From positions 1 through 64,000 of the forward strand of contig JASAMV010008327.1 of the NCBI GenBank assembly GCA_030248065.1: a stretch of DNA of 64,000 nucleotides. The letters are read 5' to 3'. The DNA comes from Rhynchonema sp. JSB1_4 (taxonomy: Eukaryota > Nematoda > Chromadorea > Monhysterida > Xyalidae). Shown here piece by piece: positions 23,501 to 38,500 of the stretch. The notes under the pieces are model-generated. The model did no database searches. It saw only the letters and a list, made by a program, of their open reading frames with translations, and had not been told where the DNA came from. Position 1 is the stretch's first letter; every line of letters begins with the position of its first letter. Position numbers and translations under genes: made by a program.

Positions 23501-26500
23501 TCAGCTGGTAAAGTGTGCGAGTTCGTTGTTATCGCCCCGAATACTCAATTGCAGATACGCCATCTGCTGCGTAGCATCGAGCTGCAGCGACAGGGCCTGT
23601 CCGAACAGGAATGCAGTGACGGACGGGCCACGTCACCTGCCTCGTTGCTCATGTTCAGGTTGGTTTTTTTGAAAAAAAAAGAAAAACTTGCGAGGAAGAT
23701 TGTGTTTCTTGTGTCACTCGTGAATTTCGTTAATTTTGTTGCATTTGTGCGTTGTGGAGTGCCTAATGGCATGACAGATACACTCCGATGTTTCTGTTGG
23801 TTGTCGTTGACTAAAACTGTTGATCTCCGGGTTGCAGACAAATGAAAGTGCAATACTATCATTATTACTGAAATTTCTTAGATCTAACACCCGAAGATGA
23901 ACACCTTAGTTATGTCTTTGCTCGTTTTTCCCAGCAACATCGACGAACTACAACAAACCAATCAACGTCTGATGTCCGAACTGCGCGAGGCGCAAGTGAA
24001 ACGCGACGAAATGGTGAAAGCCGCGCAGGAAGCCGAGTACGGAATATTTTCTCTTAATTTGCACTTTATTTTCTCTTAAATATTATTTTTCTGCCCAGAA
24101 TGAACGAGCTGAAACGCGACCTACGAAAGTACGAACAGGAAGTGGCGAGTATTCGGACGCATTACGAGAAACAGCGCGTCGCTTTGGATAGTGTGTGTGA
24201 GCAGAGGGATAGATACAAGAAGTTGTTGGAAACGTCGAAGAATAGACCGGATGCGGGAGACGTGGTTCGTGTGGTGAGGGATAAAATGTACATTTGTGGG
24301 CTAAGGAAACCGTTTTTTGTCCGCAAAAAAGCCGTTTGTTTCCCGAGACCGGAAAAATACGTGCTTCCGTCCTGAAATTTTTCCAAGTGGTAACTTTTGA
24401 GAAAAAACGGCTTGTAGAACAAGCTCCGAGTGCATTTGTAGCATGTCGCAGCCAATTCCTGACAAAATTTTTTGAACATAGGCGTCTATGGACATGGCAT
24501 GGTTATCCTGAAGTATTGGAAAATATAAAAAAACTGTTTTTTTTCCAAAAGAAACACGTTTTATATTTTGCGGAAAAATACACAATCATAGCAATTTGGT
24601 AAATCTGGGGTGCGGGCAAAACAGCACTTTCGCTCTTTGTCTTGTCCCGGACTCCGGCCCGGCCATGGGCCTGCCCTGCCGTTAATAGTACTGTAACAGC
24701 AGTGAGTTTTGCCCGTTTCGGCCTGTTTTCACAGACGGGCGAGGCATCAGGCCTCGTCGGTGAGAACATCTCTGGCCGTTTTTTTATATCTACTCTTCCA
24801 TCCCAACCTGTCTCTATAATGTGTTTATGCCTACACATAAATGTTTCACCGCACTTGTAAAGCCAGACGGTGGATGACGCAGATAATATTTTCCCATTTT
24901 CTATCAGAACAACCAAAAATAAAAACTTCAAGAATTTAAACGGGTTCGCGAATACAAACCCCACATATGACACACACCAATTCGCACAACCAACCCACAA
25001 GAACGGGATGGTGGCGTCCAATATCGTGAGCCATGAAGCCAGTGATGCAGTTAATTCGGCCAACTAATACCCAACCTGTCGCTATTGGTCAAGGCCGTAA
25101 AAATGTTTCACCACAGCTATAATCCTGCTGGTAATAATGCAGCGTTAATCCCGTCACCTGTGTTGTTTTAACGCCAAACAAACCAAAAAGAAATTCGAAC
25201 TCAAACATACTACATGTATCAATCGAAAGCTGTATACTGTTTTGATTGAACATCAGAGAACAATATTATTATTCTTTTCCAGAACCAAACAACTTCAAAA
25301 TCGGTCCCGTTGAGTTCTGATGATCCGGTGCTGAATGAACGAATTGAGAATTTGCAAAAAGACTTGGAGAAGACGGAGAAGGAGTACAGTTTGTATCGCA
25401 GTGAGAGTGTGCAAAGAGAGAAGTGAGTTGTTTCGAAGCCGATTTTTGTGATTGTTTCTGTGGATTTGCCATTTAGGTAGGTCTAGATTGGCTGCCGTTG
25501 ACGTTTTAGCGTGATCACTGATTTTTAACAGTAGTTGAACCAAAAGTGTTTTCAGAAAGATAAAAAACGCTGTGTTTAAAGTTAAAATCGAAAAAGGTTG
25601 ATTTATTTTTATAGAATGCTGCAAGATAGAATCGACGCTTCGCAGAGAGAATTCAGTCTGCTGCAATCAGCGCAGGCCAAGCTGCAAGCCGAACTCACGT
25701 ATCAACAAGAGAGATTCAAGGTTTGCGTTTATGTTTAGGCTATGTTCCAGTCGGTCATCCGATGTCCTGACGTGGTTGGACCGGCCACTGTCGAATTTGA
25801 GGGTGTCGTCGTATTTGCAACCGTAGTGGAACCTGGAAAGTGTGACTGTAGCAGTAACGGTAGCGCTTCCTGTTCCTGCTACGCCGCGTCTGCCCACGAA
25901 TCATCGTTATGCGAAATTCCAATTTCTTTCACCAAATTTGTATGTTTTAATTCAAAATGCACTTTTACATAATTTATTCAGGTGATCGCCGCCAATACCG
26001 AATCATACAAGCGTGAATTGGATGTTTACAAAGAGAAAGTCAACGGACTGAACACGTCAATCGGGCAGTATGAACACAGGGTTCGTGTCTTACTCGATTA
26101 ATGCAGCAAAAAGACGAAAATAATATGTTTCCCTGCCATCAGGAACATACGTACATAGTATAATTTTTTTGAAAAATCATGAGTTAAAAAGTATCTTTGA
26201 GCCCTGAAAAGTATTTTTTCACACAAGGCTTTGTTGCTGCAAGCTCGCGCATCCATTCTTCGCAGGACACCTCTTGAGAATAATAAAAAAAAACAATTCT
26301 GACGCAACAAATGCAAAATGCCGGCGTTGGTCAAATTTTGGATTTGTCATCGAAAACTTGCCAGATCTCTGTCAGTCGTCTTGTGACATTATTGCCCAAA
26401 AGCACTACAGATGGCATGCTTACAGACGAAAGAACTAACGAACGAACTGGTTAACACGCGACAAGAATTGGCCGGCCATCGAGTGGAAGTGAAAGTCACC

Positions 26501-29500
26501 AAGGAGGCATTGGGTTCGCGTTGTGTTTTGTTGATTTTTATATTTTTTTGCTTTTTTTATTCATGTTGTATGAAACTATGATAAAAAATAAAATAACTTC
26601 GTTCTTTCCAGAGACGGCGCGGTCAACGGAACGAAAATTGACGGCCGAAATGCACGTGTTGCGTCAGGAAGACAGACGGCACACGGAACTGATTGATCAA
26701 TTGAAATCGGTGCAGGTTTGTGTTGCTCGTGTTTGGTTCATTCGCTGTTCGACGTGTTGTAGTGATATGGAAGGCATTATTTCAAATTGGTCAGAATGTA
26801 TTTATGGGTGTTGTGAAACAGTTTCGGTTGTCTTATCATGCTGCGAAAAATGAGTTCGTCCACAACAGGTCAACTCAGTGAACGAGAATATTGATTTCTT
26901 GTAAGATTGGGAACCTGACAAATTCTGTGCGTATTTTTTTGTCTCACTCATTTGCCCGAAATAACTTCCAGAACCGTCTAAAGCTGGTGGAGAGTTCAAC
27001 GAATGTCAGCTTGGAGAATAAAATCACAAATCTGACTGCGGAACGGGACAAATTGCTGAAGTTGTTGGATACCACTAATGAACAACACAAACAGTACATC
27101 GCTGACACGGCGGTGGGTTTGCTTGCACATAGTTTTCACTTTTGGATTTATTTTTCCAACGTAATTCTGGTCAGGCTCTGATTTTTGCGTTGATTTGTTT
27201 GCCTGTTGAACTTAGATCCTTTTAGCCGGAAATGTTTTCAGCGTTCATGTTAGTTCGATCGTGTTGAAATTTATGGTTTGATTTCGGCTCGGATGACGCT
27301 TATTTACAAAAAAATCATATTTTTGTCCAGAAAAAGACGACGGCGTTGCAAGGCGAGCTGGACGAGTTGCGTGCACAATTCAGCGCGCAAACGAAAGAGT
27401 TGGATTTCAGCAGATCACAATTGGAGGCGAATGAGGATAAATTGGCGAAGACCGCGCATGAATTGATCCAGCTGAGAAGCTCGTCCAATGGTTGGTGCAA
27501 TTTTCGGCTTTTGGTTTGTTCTTTTCAATTTATTTTTGATATTGACGCCCCGAATTTGAAATTTTCGCGTCTATTTCTCGTTTTCTTTTTTGATTTTTTT
27601 ATTTGGGGAAGTACAGATATCGAAAGCAACCTTCATGTTATCAGAAGCGATATATAGCTTGTCATTGAAACATTTAGTCTGGCGCAAACCTCCGTCTTTT
27701 TTTGGCTGTCTGTCTGTAAAATTCTCAAACTGACGGGTTTTCGTTAGCTTCACATTCCTACTGTTGTGAAAAAAAGACCTAATACGAAGACGATTCCATT
27801 ATTATCAATATTATAAATGCCGCAATCATTCTCAATCGTTCATCACCCGTCACAGACCCGAGCAAGGAACGTTACCAGGGTGCGGCCGAGCAGTTGACGA
27901 TTCGACTCAATTACCTCGAAGTGCAGTACAAGGCGTTGGAGACGAAGAACGCTGAGCAGGCGGAGGAGTTGAAGAGAAAGCAGGTGGGTGTGGGTGGAGG
28001 AAGATGATTTTGGTTTCGTGCGTTGGTGTGGTTGCATCAAACTTGGTGATCGCGATCGGTGCCGTCTTCATGCTTGATTGATTGATTGCCAGCGAACGAG
28101 TGTTGTATAGTCCAATCACGAGCTCATGAGACCCATATTATGGTCGCACGTATTTCGAAACTGTTCGAAAACAAAAGACCGAGAAATCGACAATGCATAA
28201 GCGCGCTCAATTTCTCTTTCTTTTGTTTTCGAAAAGTGTTGAAACACGTGGCACCGTGACGCCGGTCTCATGAGCTCATGGTAGGACTACGGCCGCTACA
28301 CAGCTGGTCACTCACTGAAGATATCGGCCAACGACGTTGTACGCTGAATCGGGTTGCTCGGTCTTGATCGCATGACTGTTTCACTTTTTTGTGACCAAAG
28401 TAAATCTGTTTTCGGATTCCTTCCGAAGCAGCGTTTATACTGTTCGATGTTCTGTTCGCTGCTGTGACCAGTGGTGTCGTTTAGGGGGGGGTTGGGGGGA
28501 GGGGGTTACCCTCTGGTATGGGGTGTGGGAAATCGGCCGCGGGTATGGGGTATGAGAAATTTTTTACTTTTGGAACAAGCACCAACTAAGAAATGACTTT
28601 TTGACCCCGAGAAATACCAAAATTAACCATTTTTGCCTAAAAATGTCAAAAAATCGCTTGCTGCCGCATTAAAACTCTGTTTTAGGCACCTTTAGACCAC
28701 CTGTTTGTACTGTTAGAAGATTTTTGGGGTCATTTTTTCAGAAACTCCCTCGGGTATGGGAAATTTTTGATTTTCGGCGTGCGTATGGGAAATTTCCCGA
28801 AAATTGGGCTGGGTATGGGAAAATTTCGATTTATGAACGACACCACTGGCTGTGACACGTATAATAAATTTTGAAGTGTTGAATGCTGATGAAAACGGCG
28901 GCATGACAGAATTGATTCGGATAGGATAGGAACGATCGCTAACTTTTGGCCACTGACCAATCAATATCTGCCTTAATTTTCAATTTTTTTCGAATTTCTT
29001 TCCATTTATTTGCAGGCTGAACTGGATCGTTATGAGAGCTCGGTGAAAACTTTCGAAACCAGTCTAACGGAGAAACACAAGGTAACGGATGATTTTCTTT
29101 TCCATTTGATTTGTGAGTTTTTTCTCTTTCTTTCCATTCAGCTCGAGTCGGCCGAAAGGGATCGTCTGTTGGAAGAGATAGAGTCGCTGAAGAACCGCCT
29201 TCACGAATCAGGCGAACTGTCGACCGAATTACGGCGGCAATTTGAAAATCAGAATGAACGGATCAGGGAAATGAGAGATCAGAATGAAGTCGATGTGAAT
29301 AGGGCCGCGCAGGTTTGGACTGGGAAGTGCTTTGTTTTGTATATTTTTGTGTTTTTTCTTCACGTTGTTTTACACGAGTGCCATTATTTGCAATAATTGC
29401 ATTTCAAATTATCCATTTCCTACATGCTCGGATCGAAACATTCCCTGCTGCTTTTTTAAGCTTTTAAGCTCTTTGCACTTTCAGGAGAAAACTGCTCTCG

Positions 29501-32500
29501 AGCAACGGTTGACGGTATTGGGTCAAAATCTTGAAGACTCGGAGCAGAAATACAAAGAAGCCTGTGCGGAAAGGGATACAACTGCGGCGAGATTGACTGA
29601 GGTGGGGGTTGTGGTGACGAGGCAATGATCTCAGGATCAGGCGCACCCCATGGACATATCTATTATCTATCTGTGGACTGTCTTTGGCGCGTGAAATAAT
29701 AACCCGTATTACCATTACTATAGGTAATCACTATTTCTTGACCATTTTAATTTTCGGGATGTTTTTTCGGCTGCGCCATTTCGGTTTGGATTACTGCGAC
29801 AGGAAACGTTAGTTGTTACGCTCAACCGCTCATATATACCAGCTGTGAAACATTCTAGTTTCTCAATTTACACAGATGCAATCCAAGTACGATTCAACGT
29901 GCGCCGAATTGCAACAGCGGAGTGCGGCGTTGGATGAACAAAAGTTGAACGGGGATGCACTGACGCGGCAAGTGGCTGAAAAACAACAGTTGTTGAGCGA
30001 AACACAGGCCAGCGTGATGGCGCTGCAGGTCAGCCGGTCGGCGCGTCTAGTTTTTAATTTTGTGGCACCGTTTGGCAAGTTGGTGAAATCGTTGGTTTGC
30101 TGAAACCGAAATAACTTCCAAGTGCGCGACCACTACGTTGCATCAAGTTCATTTTTTTCTAAAAATTGTTGTACTCCAATTGGAATGTCTATGAATATAA
30201 ATAAACCCTGTCATCAGATAAGATATCAGAGTTGAAATTAATTTCGGCTTTTTAGAATAGCGATTAAACGTTTCCTCCCAATTTTGCTTGGAGCTAGATT
30301 TTAATTTGTTTGGTGATCTACGATAGAGGCTAACTTTTATTGTATGTACTGTATGTTAGTTCCAGCGAATGCTAAAGCTTGCGATAAGCAAAGTATGTTT
30401 ATGTTTCATGTAAAAGGTAAAAATAAAAAGGGAATTTTAGTTTAGGACCGATCGGATCACTCACAATCGGCAACATTTAGATTATCGTTGTTTTATAGAC
30501 CTCGCTGAACACGCACAAGCACGACACCGAAGCTGTCAAACAACAACTGATTGACGAACTAACACTGTTGAAAGAACGAAATGCGAAACTGTGCGATGAA
30601 ACACAATCGGTTAGCTGAAATATTTATGTGATAATTTTTACTCTTTTTTTCCGTGGCATACGGGAGTGTTTGTTGCATGCGTTTTCATTGGTTGTGCTAT
30701 CTGGATGCAAATGATCGTTTTGTTCAAAGACCAGGTTTACGTGGCGGTGAGAAAACATTTTCACCCATTGTCTCAGTCTGTGCCTTTGCTTTATCTATTT
30801 CAAGCCTGAAATTCCGTGATCAGATGTAACGAGCATCAAAACACAACATTTTTCTCACCAAAAACTTCCAATGTCAAAATTTTGCTACTCAAAACGTGCG
30901 AATTTAATTTATTTACAGCTTGCCAATGAAGTCAGTGTGTTGAAACGTCACGTCGACAGTTCGAGTGTGAGTGCAGCCGGCGGTGAAACATCATCCAGCG
31001 AGGTATCAGCCTTGAACGAGGTTAGTGGATGTGTTTGGAGTGATTTGTTTGGTTGATTTTGACTTTCGAAATCAGTTTTGTTTCCATGAACTTAGTGGCA
31101 CACTTTTGTTATGGATATATGATTGGACATTTTTGTGTTGGGTATGACAACAAGACAACAAGAATGCTTCAAGTGCACTGTCTTTTGTTGACAACGGAAA
31201 ACATTTTTGACTTTGTCAACATGCTGGCTGATTCTTCATGAGCCAGTGCAGATCTGGGGTCCGATCACGTTTCTGTTGACAGATCGATTCATGTTCTTGT
31301 TGAAAAGATCGAAAATTGAGCAAGAATTTATCAAACAATTTCATAAAAAACGGAATATTTGTTTCTGCAGACAATGAAATACCTGCGCGACGATAAAGAA
31401 GCGGCGGAGCAGAAAGCGGAGAAATTCGAATTCGACCTATGTCAGGCGCAGTGCCGCGTACAGGCCTTGGAAGAACAGGCAACAATCAGACTCAAAGATT
31501 TGGAAACGGCGAAGCGAGATGTGCAAGTGGGTAAAAAATAGTTGTAATTGTTTGTCTAGGCTGTAAAATTTTGATATTTTTGAATTGCCAAATTTGGTAC
31601 GATGTTCGTTTTGCGTGACTAATTGAAATGTGATCTGATTTTCACATACTTGGGGATTGCGTTCATTGCACCGACGGACCGACCACTGGTGTTGGAGGGA
31701 AGGGGTGGGGTCCCCCCAAGGTACAGTAAGCTGCGATTTTTGGCTCAAAATGATATAAAATCGGTATTTTTTACTCCAAATAGACGAAAAATCCCGCGCT
31801 ACGCGCAAAATTAGCGTTTTAGAGTACATTTCCATCAATATTTATACCGAAAAAATTTTGTTCCCACTAGCTCGGCGCAGTAGGAAGGTTGCCGCCCCAC
31901 ATTTTTGGTGGTACAGTAGGTTGCCGCCCCGCACCACTGGGACAGACCCCTGCAGTGGCGGATCCAGCTTTTGTTCAAGGGAGGGGCCAAATCCAAAAGT
32001 CATTTTTGTCCAGTGCTTGTCCCGTTTTTTTTGAAAAGTCGTTTTTATCCTGTGCTTGTTCCGAATTTGGCAATTTTTAAACCAAAAGCGATGCCAAATA
32101 TGACGTAGCGTGCAAAATTTTGGCCCTTTTAGCAATCTATTTTCCTTGACAATGTGTGTATCTAACGTTAAAAGTTAGTTAAGGTCGAATCCAGAGTTAA
32201 AATCGTTCGTTTTATTGGTTCCTAGATCATGCCCCCTCCATTGTCCACTTGGACCAAAGGAGAGGGGCGGCCCCTGGACCTCCCCTGGATCCGCCCTCCC
32301 TTGGTATGCTGGCTGGCAGGCAAGACGAACACACTCCAAATTTGCTCGACCTGTAAATTTGACTTTGTGTCGTCTCGTTTTCACTGCACCCAAATACGTT
32401 CAAGCGATAAGGTAGCACAAGACACTGTGCAATACCAATTTCAAAGAAAGGTGATTTTGCAATTCGGCTTGACTTTGTTTTCATTATTAACGTTATCAAA

Positions 32501-35500
32501 AAGGGATGTTCACTACCCCAGTATGAATGGCTTCCGATTAAAACCGGTTGCTGAAACATTTTGCTTCGGCAAATGCATCTTGAGAAACGTTGGAATTCCG
32601 TGTTTCCTCATTAAAAAACGGAACAATAAAAGTTGGGGGTGATTTTCAGAAAGCGCAAGAGCAACTGGCTGACTACGCAGCGCTGCAGCAGAAACTACAG
32701 TCGTTGCAGAGTGTGCAGTCAACGGCAGCTGAGTTGGAAAAGATCAATATTGAGCTCGAGGTCGGCTGGCGATCTTTTTTTGACTCATAAATATTATTAT
32801 GTATGGTTGCTCTTTCATTTGCCTCCGCTATGCCGACTGGTATTTCTAGTTTTTGGTTTCGTGATTTTTTCGATTTTTGTGTCTACCCGCAACGGAACAG
32901 TATCGCAGCACCAGGTGAACGGTTGTCTTACCTATCTGGTGTGAGTGAAACATTTTCTAATCGCACAGTATAATCGCATATCGCGTATGTCTCGACAAAA
33001 AATCCAGTTTTTTTTTTAAATTGTACATTCATTTTTTTCCAGTCGCAACTCAATGATCTCACAGCCAAGTCCGACCAACTCACCGCACAGCTGATGGCGG
33101 AGACAAAAGACAAACAACAGGCCGAAGCTCGTGTGGTGCAATTGACAGGGGAACGGGCACAGGCCATGGAGCAGACGAAAGTGTTGGAGGTATCGGGCTG
33201 GGTTGTTGTGTGGTTTGGTGTTTGGATGATGAATTGAATTTGGGAAATTTTGTGGACTTATTATGTACATATTGTGCAGTGGCGGATCCAGGTTTTGGCA
33301 TGGGGGGGGCAAATCCCAAAAGTCATTTTTGCCTAGTGCATGTTTGATTTTTCAAAAATCGTTTTTATCCAGTGCTTGTTTTAATTGGGCGAATTTAAGC
33401 TGAATAGCACGGATTTTTTTGCGCTTTTTGCACGAGCGACGGCCACCTTTCAATTACACGGTTCAGTTAAATTCTATTTCAATTAAATTTCCAATGTAGG
33501 TCGGTCATGTGCAGCAATATTCCAAAAACGCAGTTTTCTGCCACAACAATAGATATACAGTATATGGACAAAAAATTGCACCGATCGATTGTAAGCTCAA
33601 GCGACTAACCATGATACGGTTGCAGGCGCGCAACAAAGAACTAATGGATGAGAGGACAAATTTGGACCGTGCCGCTTCGCAGGCTCAACAGTGAGTGATT
33701 TTTCTGTTTCATGTTTTATTTTGTTGTTGGATGGAAGGGACGCGAATTGGTAAACTGAGAATTTATTTTTTTTGAATTCAATGGAACATTTTCGATTTCT
33801 GATTCTGAGTTGACAACAAAATCAATAATGTTTTCTGGCTTCGGTAAATTATTGCAAAGCGCTGCTATTGTGTTATGAATGTAGGCACGATATAAGATTC
33901 AAACCGTCTCAAACGAGATCACCAACATTTGCTTGGTTGCAGGGCTCAATCAGAGGCCGGTGCGCTGAAACAGGCAATAATTGACAGAGAAAATCAATTG
34001 AACAAGCTGAAAAACGAACTCGAAAATGTCACGGCTGAGCTGGCAACGCACAAGTTTGTGTTCTTTTCGTTATCCATGTTAATTTCTCAAACATTTTTGC
34101 CTTTTTTATTGAATTTGCTATTTTTCTCAGGTCGCATGCAATCGACCTGACGGAGAAAATAGAAGTGATGCAACAGGTGTCAAAGAACAATGCAGCCACA
34201 ATTCAACAGGTTCGTTATTTTTTTTACCAATTTGTGGCGAAAAAAAACGTGGTGAGAAAAATTATAAGTTTCTCGGAAATATTTCCAGTTGCGAACGGTG
34301 GGCCGTAATTACAAGACGAAGTTTGTGGACTTGCACGAAAAGTATGAACAGCTGAAGACACAGCTGCCGGAGGGACAGGGAGTGGCGTCGCCTGTAGTCA
34401 GCGTCAGTGCTTCCGCATCGGTTTGTTGTATAGTTTGCTATAGGTTTTGTGCCTGTGGGTCTTGTTGATTGCATGTTTTGAATCCACTCAGTGGTGTCGT
34501 TGGGGGGGAAGGGGGGGTTACCCCCCTTGGTATCCGGTATCCGGTATCTTGATTTTTTCACCCAGGGGTATCCGGTATCCTGACTTTTTGTCCAGGGGTA
34601 TCCTACCCTAAAATTTTTTTTCGAAAACCGTAAAAATCGCCCATTTTTACCTCCAAAATGCTCAAAATCGCTTGCTAGGGCAAGCATAACCCCCAAAATG
34701 ACCATTTTTGCGCTTTCAACACCGATTTTGCTCGATTTTCCTCTTAAAAAATTGACCTTTTTTGAACAAGCCCCCCTGGGTATCCGAGATTTTTTATTTT
34801 AGGGAGCAACCCCCCCTGGTATCCGAGATTTTTCATTTTGGGTATCCGGTATCCGAAAATTTTGGATTTTGGGTATCCGGTATCCTGACTTTTTGATTTC
34901 CCAACGACACCACTGAATCCACTTACGCTTTTGTAGTAACGGTGACACATCAAGCAAAAACCTGCCACTGCTTATGGGGTTTGCCGATCAGAATTCATTA
35001 TGACAAGCAATTTGGTGCTTAGGCATTGTTTATTTCACAGCAACCGTTACGAATCCCAGAATGTTACAAACGTGCAAAAAAACTGTTTTTGACTGGATTT
35101 GAATTTTTCATCATTATGTCAGGCCGAAACGCAGCCAACGGAAGAAACAGCCGCGGCCTCGGAGAAACAGGACGATCAGAAATCGCTGAAAAAAATGATT
35201 GAACTGCTCAGCAAGGTGTTCATTGCGATTTATGCGTTTTTGCAGTTTTTTGAGAGGGTGATGATTCGTGCTGAACTTGGTCATGTCCGTTTCAGGAACA
35301 AGCACAGAGCAAAGAGTGGGTAGCGAAGAGCGCCAAGCAAGTCTCGGAACTGAAAGGTGATCTTTTGGCTTGTGTGATTTTTTTGATTTATTTTGATCGT
35401 TTCTTAACTGCCCTTTTTGACCCTTATTCTTTTCTTCATGTTTTGTTGACAACTATTAGTTTTGTTGGTATTGCAGAAGCACTGAACAACAAAGAACAGC

Positions 35501-38500
35501 AGATAGCGTCACTGCAGCAGGAGCTGAATGTGTCACGTGAAAAGTGCGCTGCGCTGGAAGCTGAACTCAAGACTGCCAGAGACAGCTTATGTTGGTTTTC
35601 AATTTTTAATCGTTTTTATTTCATTTTGGTCTCATCGTGAAGGACGTGACATAGCGCTTATTAAAATACGTCATTTTACATTATCAGTATGTCGAAACAT
35701 TTCGCTTCCTTACCATTGTGAATTGCCTCTGCCGCCCGTGTTGCTATAGTTTGGAAAAGCTGCAAACGGCACCCATTTCGGTGTCATTATATCATATATC
35801 AGAAGGAGCGTGATATAATTATTCTACATAACCACGATTGAGAAAAACCGACATTAGCCCAGACCGAACTATCGTTAACCATGTTCAGCCGAGCGTCAAT
35901 TCCGTATCAAGACGTTGGAGTCGCAGCACGCGCGCATGAGCGACGAAATCAAGCAGAAAGAGACGCAAATGAATGAATTAGGCGCTGAATTGGATCGATT
36001 GAAACATCAGCAGGACACGGCGGTGGTCGGCAGGGCACGCGCCAGACCCATGGCCAGGACTGGTTAGTTTGGTGCACTGGCTGCGTGGCTGATGTTTCAT
36101 ATGGAGTGTTATTGTGCTAAATGCGCTATATTTTGGATTGATTATTGAGTCCGCACTGTTTATTGCGACATGATCCTGACAAAGGGATTTTGATTATGCA
36201 ATGCACAGTGATACGAATCGGATATTCAGGGAAATGCAGAGTAAAAATATCCCTTATAAAATGTTTCACGAAACACGGGGTCTCTCGCTGATCTGCAGTT
36301 CTCGCAACTACTGTAAAGGCAAACTACACCAACACGAGCCCGATTTCGAAGGTGATGTGTATTCAAAACGAATAGAAAGAGAAAATCATCATGCTCCACT
36401 TTGTATTCTTCAACATGTAACATTTCCCAAATCACCAGCCACGTATGAATGTTTCACTGTTCTGCCAGCTGCGAAATCGGGCTCGTGTTGGCGTAGTTTG
36501 CCTTTATGTTTGAACATTGTCAAAATGAACAAAAGTTTTCAGCTGCCTCCGCGAGCACTCAAGCTGGTCAACAACCAGTGGCACAGGTGACCGCGCAGCA
36601 GGTTGCTCAGGTTATTGTCGACTGTTTTTATCAATCTTGTCGATTTTTGCTAGTTTTACATCAAAATGAAATCCGCTGTGAACTGCGCCAGGGTTCTTGC
36701 TGGTCGTTTTCGTTTGTCATGAACACGGGATCTGACGGAAGAGATCTTATAAAACAGCGGTTGCGGTGATGTTGCACTCCATTTTGGGCAAATTGGGAGA
36801 CGAAACATGATGTCAAGCGAGAATGTCTGAATTACATCTGTGAAAGCCTATTTTTTGCGCTCGTTTGATTTTTGAATATGAAAGCTGAAATACAAGGGAC
36901 TTCGGTTACAATGGACTCTGGACGGTTCGCAAGCATACATGCAGTAAACACGAGCGAACGTGAAAGAAAATGTGTGACCTTTCCTACACCCTAATTCTCA
37001 CACCCGTGGTTGGGCAAAAATTTTAGAGCAACAATCATCGGTCCATATCAAGCACAGACTGTTGGAGCGCACCGATATTACGTAAACACCCTTCATGAGT
37101 GATGCTTGCGTTTTTTTAGCGTTTTTTGCGCGTTTGTTTGGCAAATTTCCATTAGTCTGAGACTTTAAAGAATTTCATCTAAAAGTTTTTTTGAAAAATT
37201 TTTTTTCCAACCCTGCTTACGCGACCCTTTTCCCCTGACGCAGGACCGCGCCAGTCCGTCGGCGCCTCTGCCAGTGACTACGTCGAGTCAACAATCCAGC
37301 TCAACCTCAACCGCAGCACGTCCCAGAATACGGTTGCCGGCGTTGAACACACAAAGCACGCCGACGGCTAAGGTTAGCTGGTTGGGATTTTAGATGGTTG
37401 TGGAATTTTGGACTGATGGTTTTGTCGTCAAATGTTTTCGTCAAATCAAGCAATAATACATGAGCCCCAAATGAGCGCGAGAAATAATGCATGTGATTTA
37501 ACGAAACGATTTGACGCGGTGATTTGACGACATTACTATAAGCCAATTTTTGTTCTGTTTTTTTTCCAACTGATGCTTCGCATTATCCATTAGCCAATGA
37601 ATAGTTGTGCGCGAAACAGTTTTTTGATGAGATGTTATAAATTCAGGTTGGACCCACGATCCAAACGACCACTCGTGTTTTCGCCGCGCAGCCGGCCGAT
37701 CAAAGCACAAGTTGGTATTTTGGCGTTGCGATAATTTCGTTATTTGTTTGTTTGTCTATTTTGTTTTTATTCGCAGCTAGCAGACAGCAGCGAGACTTGT
37801 ACAAACAGGAATAAGATGGGGGAAGTCGTAAAGCCTTTCGAATGCAGATTAAAAGCTACTGAAACAATAAGTATATGGACACAGAATTACAAAGTTGTTG
37901 TCATTGTTATGCGGCGATGTTGTGTAACGAAATAATGCGCCACACAATTATCTTGATGATTCTATTTATCGTGAAAGTTTTTGTGTTTAATATTGTTCCC
38001 TTTTTAGTCCCCGCGGTTTTTCACGCGATTACTAAGTGTGGCTGGCTAAACATTTCGCTCCGTCAGCGGTTTCCCTCACTATTATTATGATGATGGTGAG
38101 CACAATAAGTGCGCAGCAAAAAATTCAAGTTAAATTTTGCGCAGGCGCCAATAACGGCAGCGGCAGCAATACGACAACGAGCACGACCACAGTCGCATCA
38201 AGCGTGCCGGTTCACGCCGTGTCCGTTGCGCCGATGTTAGCCGCCAGCGCAGCAGCAGCAGCAGCAGCGACTGTTGGTGGTGACACTGGTGCTGCGCACA
38301 ACACTGCGCCACCGCAGGCCGTTGTACAACCGCACGTCGACGCGCAGCAAGGTTGTTGTTGTTGTTGCTGTTGTTGTTGTTGTTGTTGTTGTTGTGGGGG
38401 ATTGTAGTTTGAGACGCTGATGATGACCTGGTGCGCCAGTTGGCTGTTTGCTTGCACGTACGTGCTGGTCAGCACAGTTGCTCGTCCGGAGCGGGAACAG

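Larger units (their letters stand above)
24280..25282. other. TPR intron 17 holding two motif + TATA pairs
   Basis: A roughly 1 kb intron. It contains poly-purine and poly-pyrimidine stretches near 24300-24590 and the bipartite motifs at 24841-24861 and 25103-25123. No exon or defined transposon ends are seen. Confidence 0.4.

Noticed and set aside
23450..23554. Extension of TPR exon 15 upstream to the acceptor at about 23503
   Set aside because: The frame breaks the coiled-coil alignment; the acceptor at 23554 restores phase and family-like sequence.
37773..37812. Alternative terminal TPR exon after the ATTCGCAG acceptor (stop at TAA)
   Set aside because: It would end the protein early; the exon at 38145 continues in phase and the following exons retain TPR-like acidic and RG-rich tail sequence.
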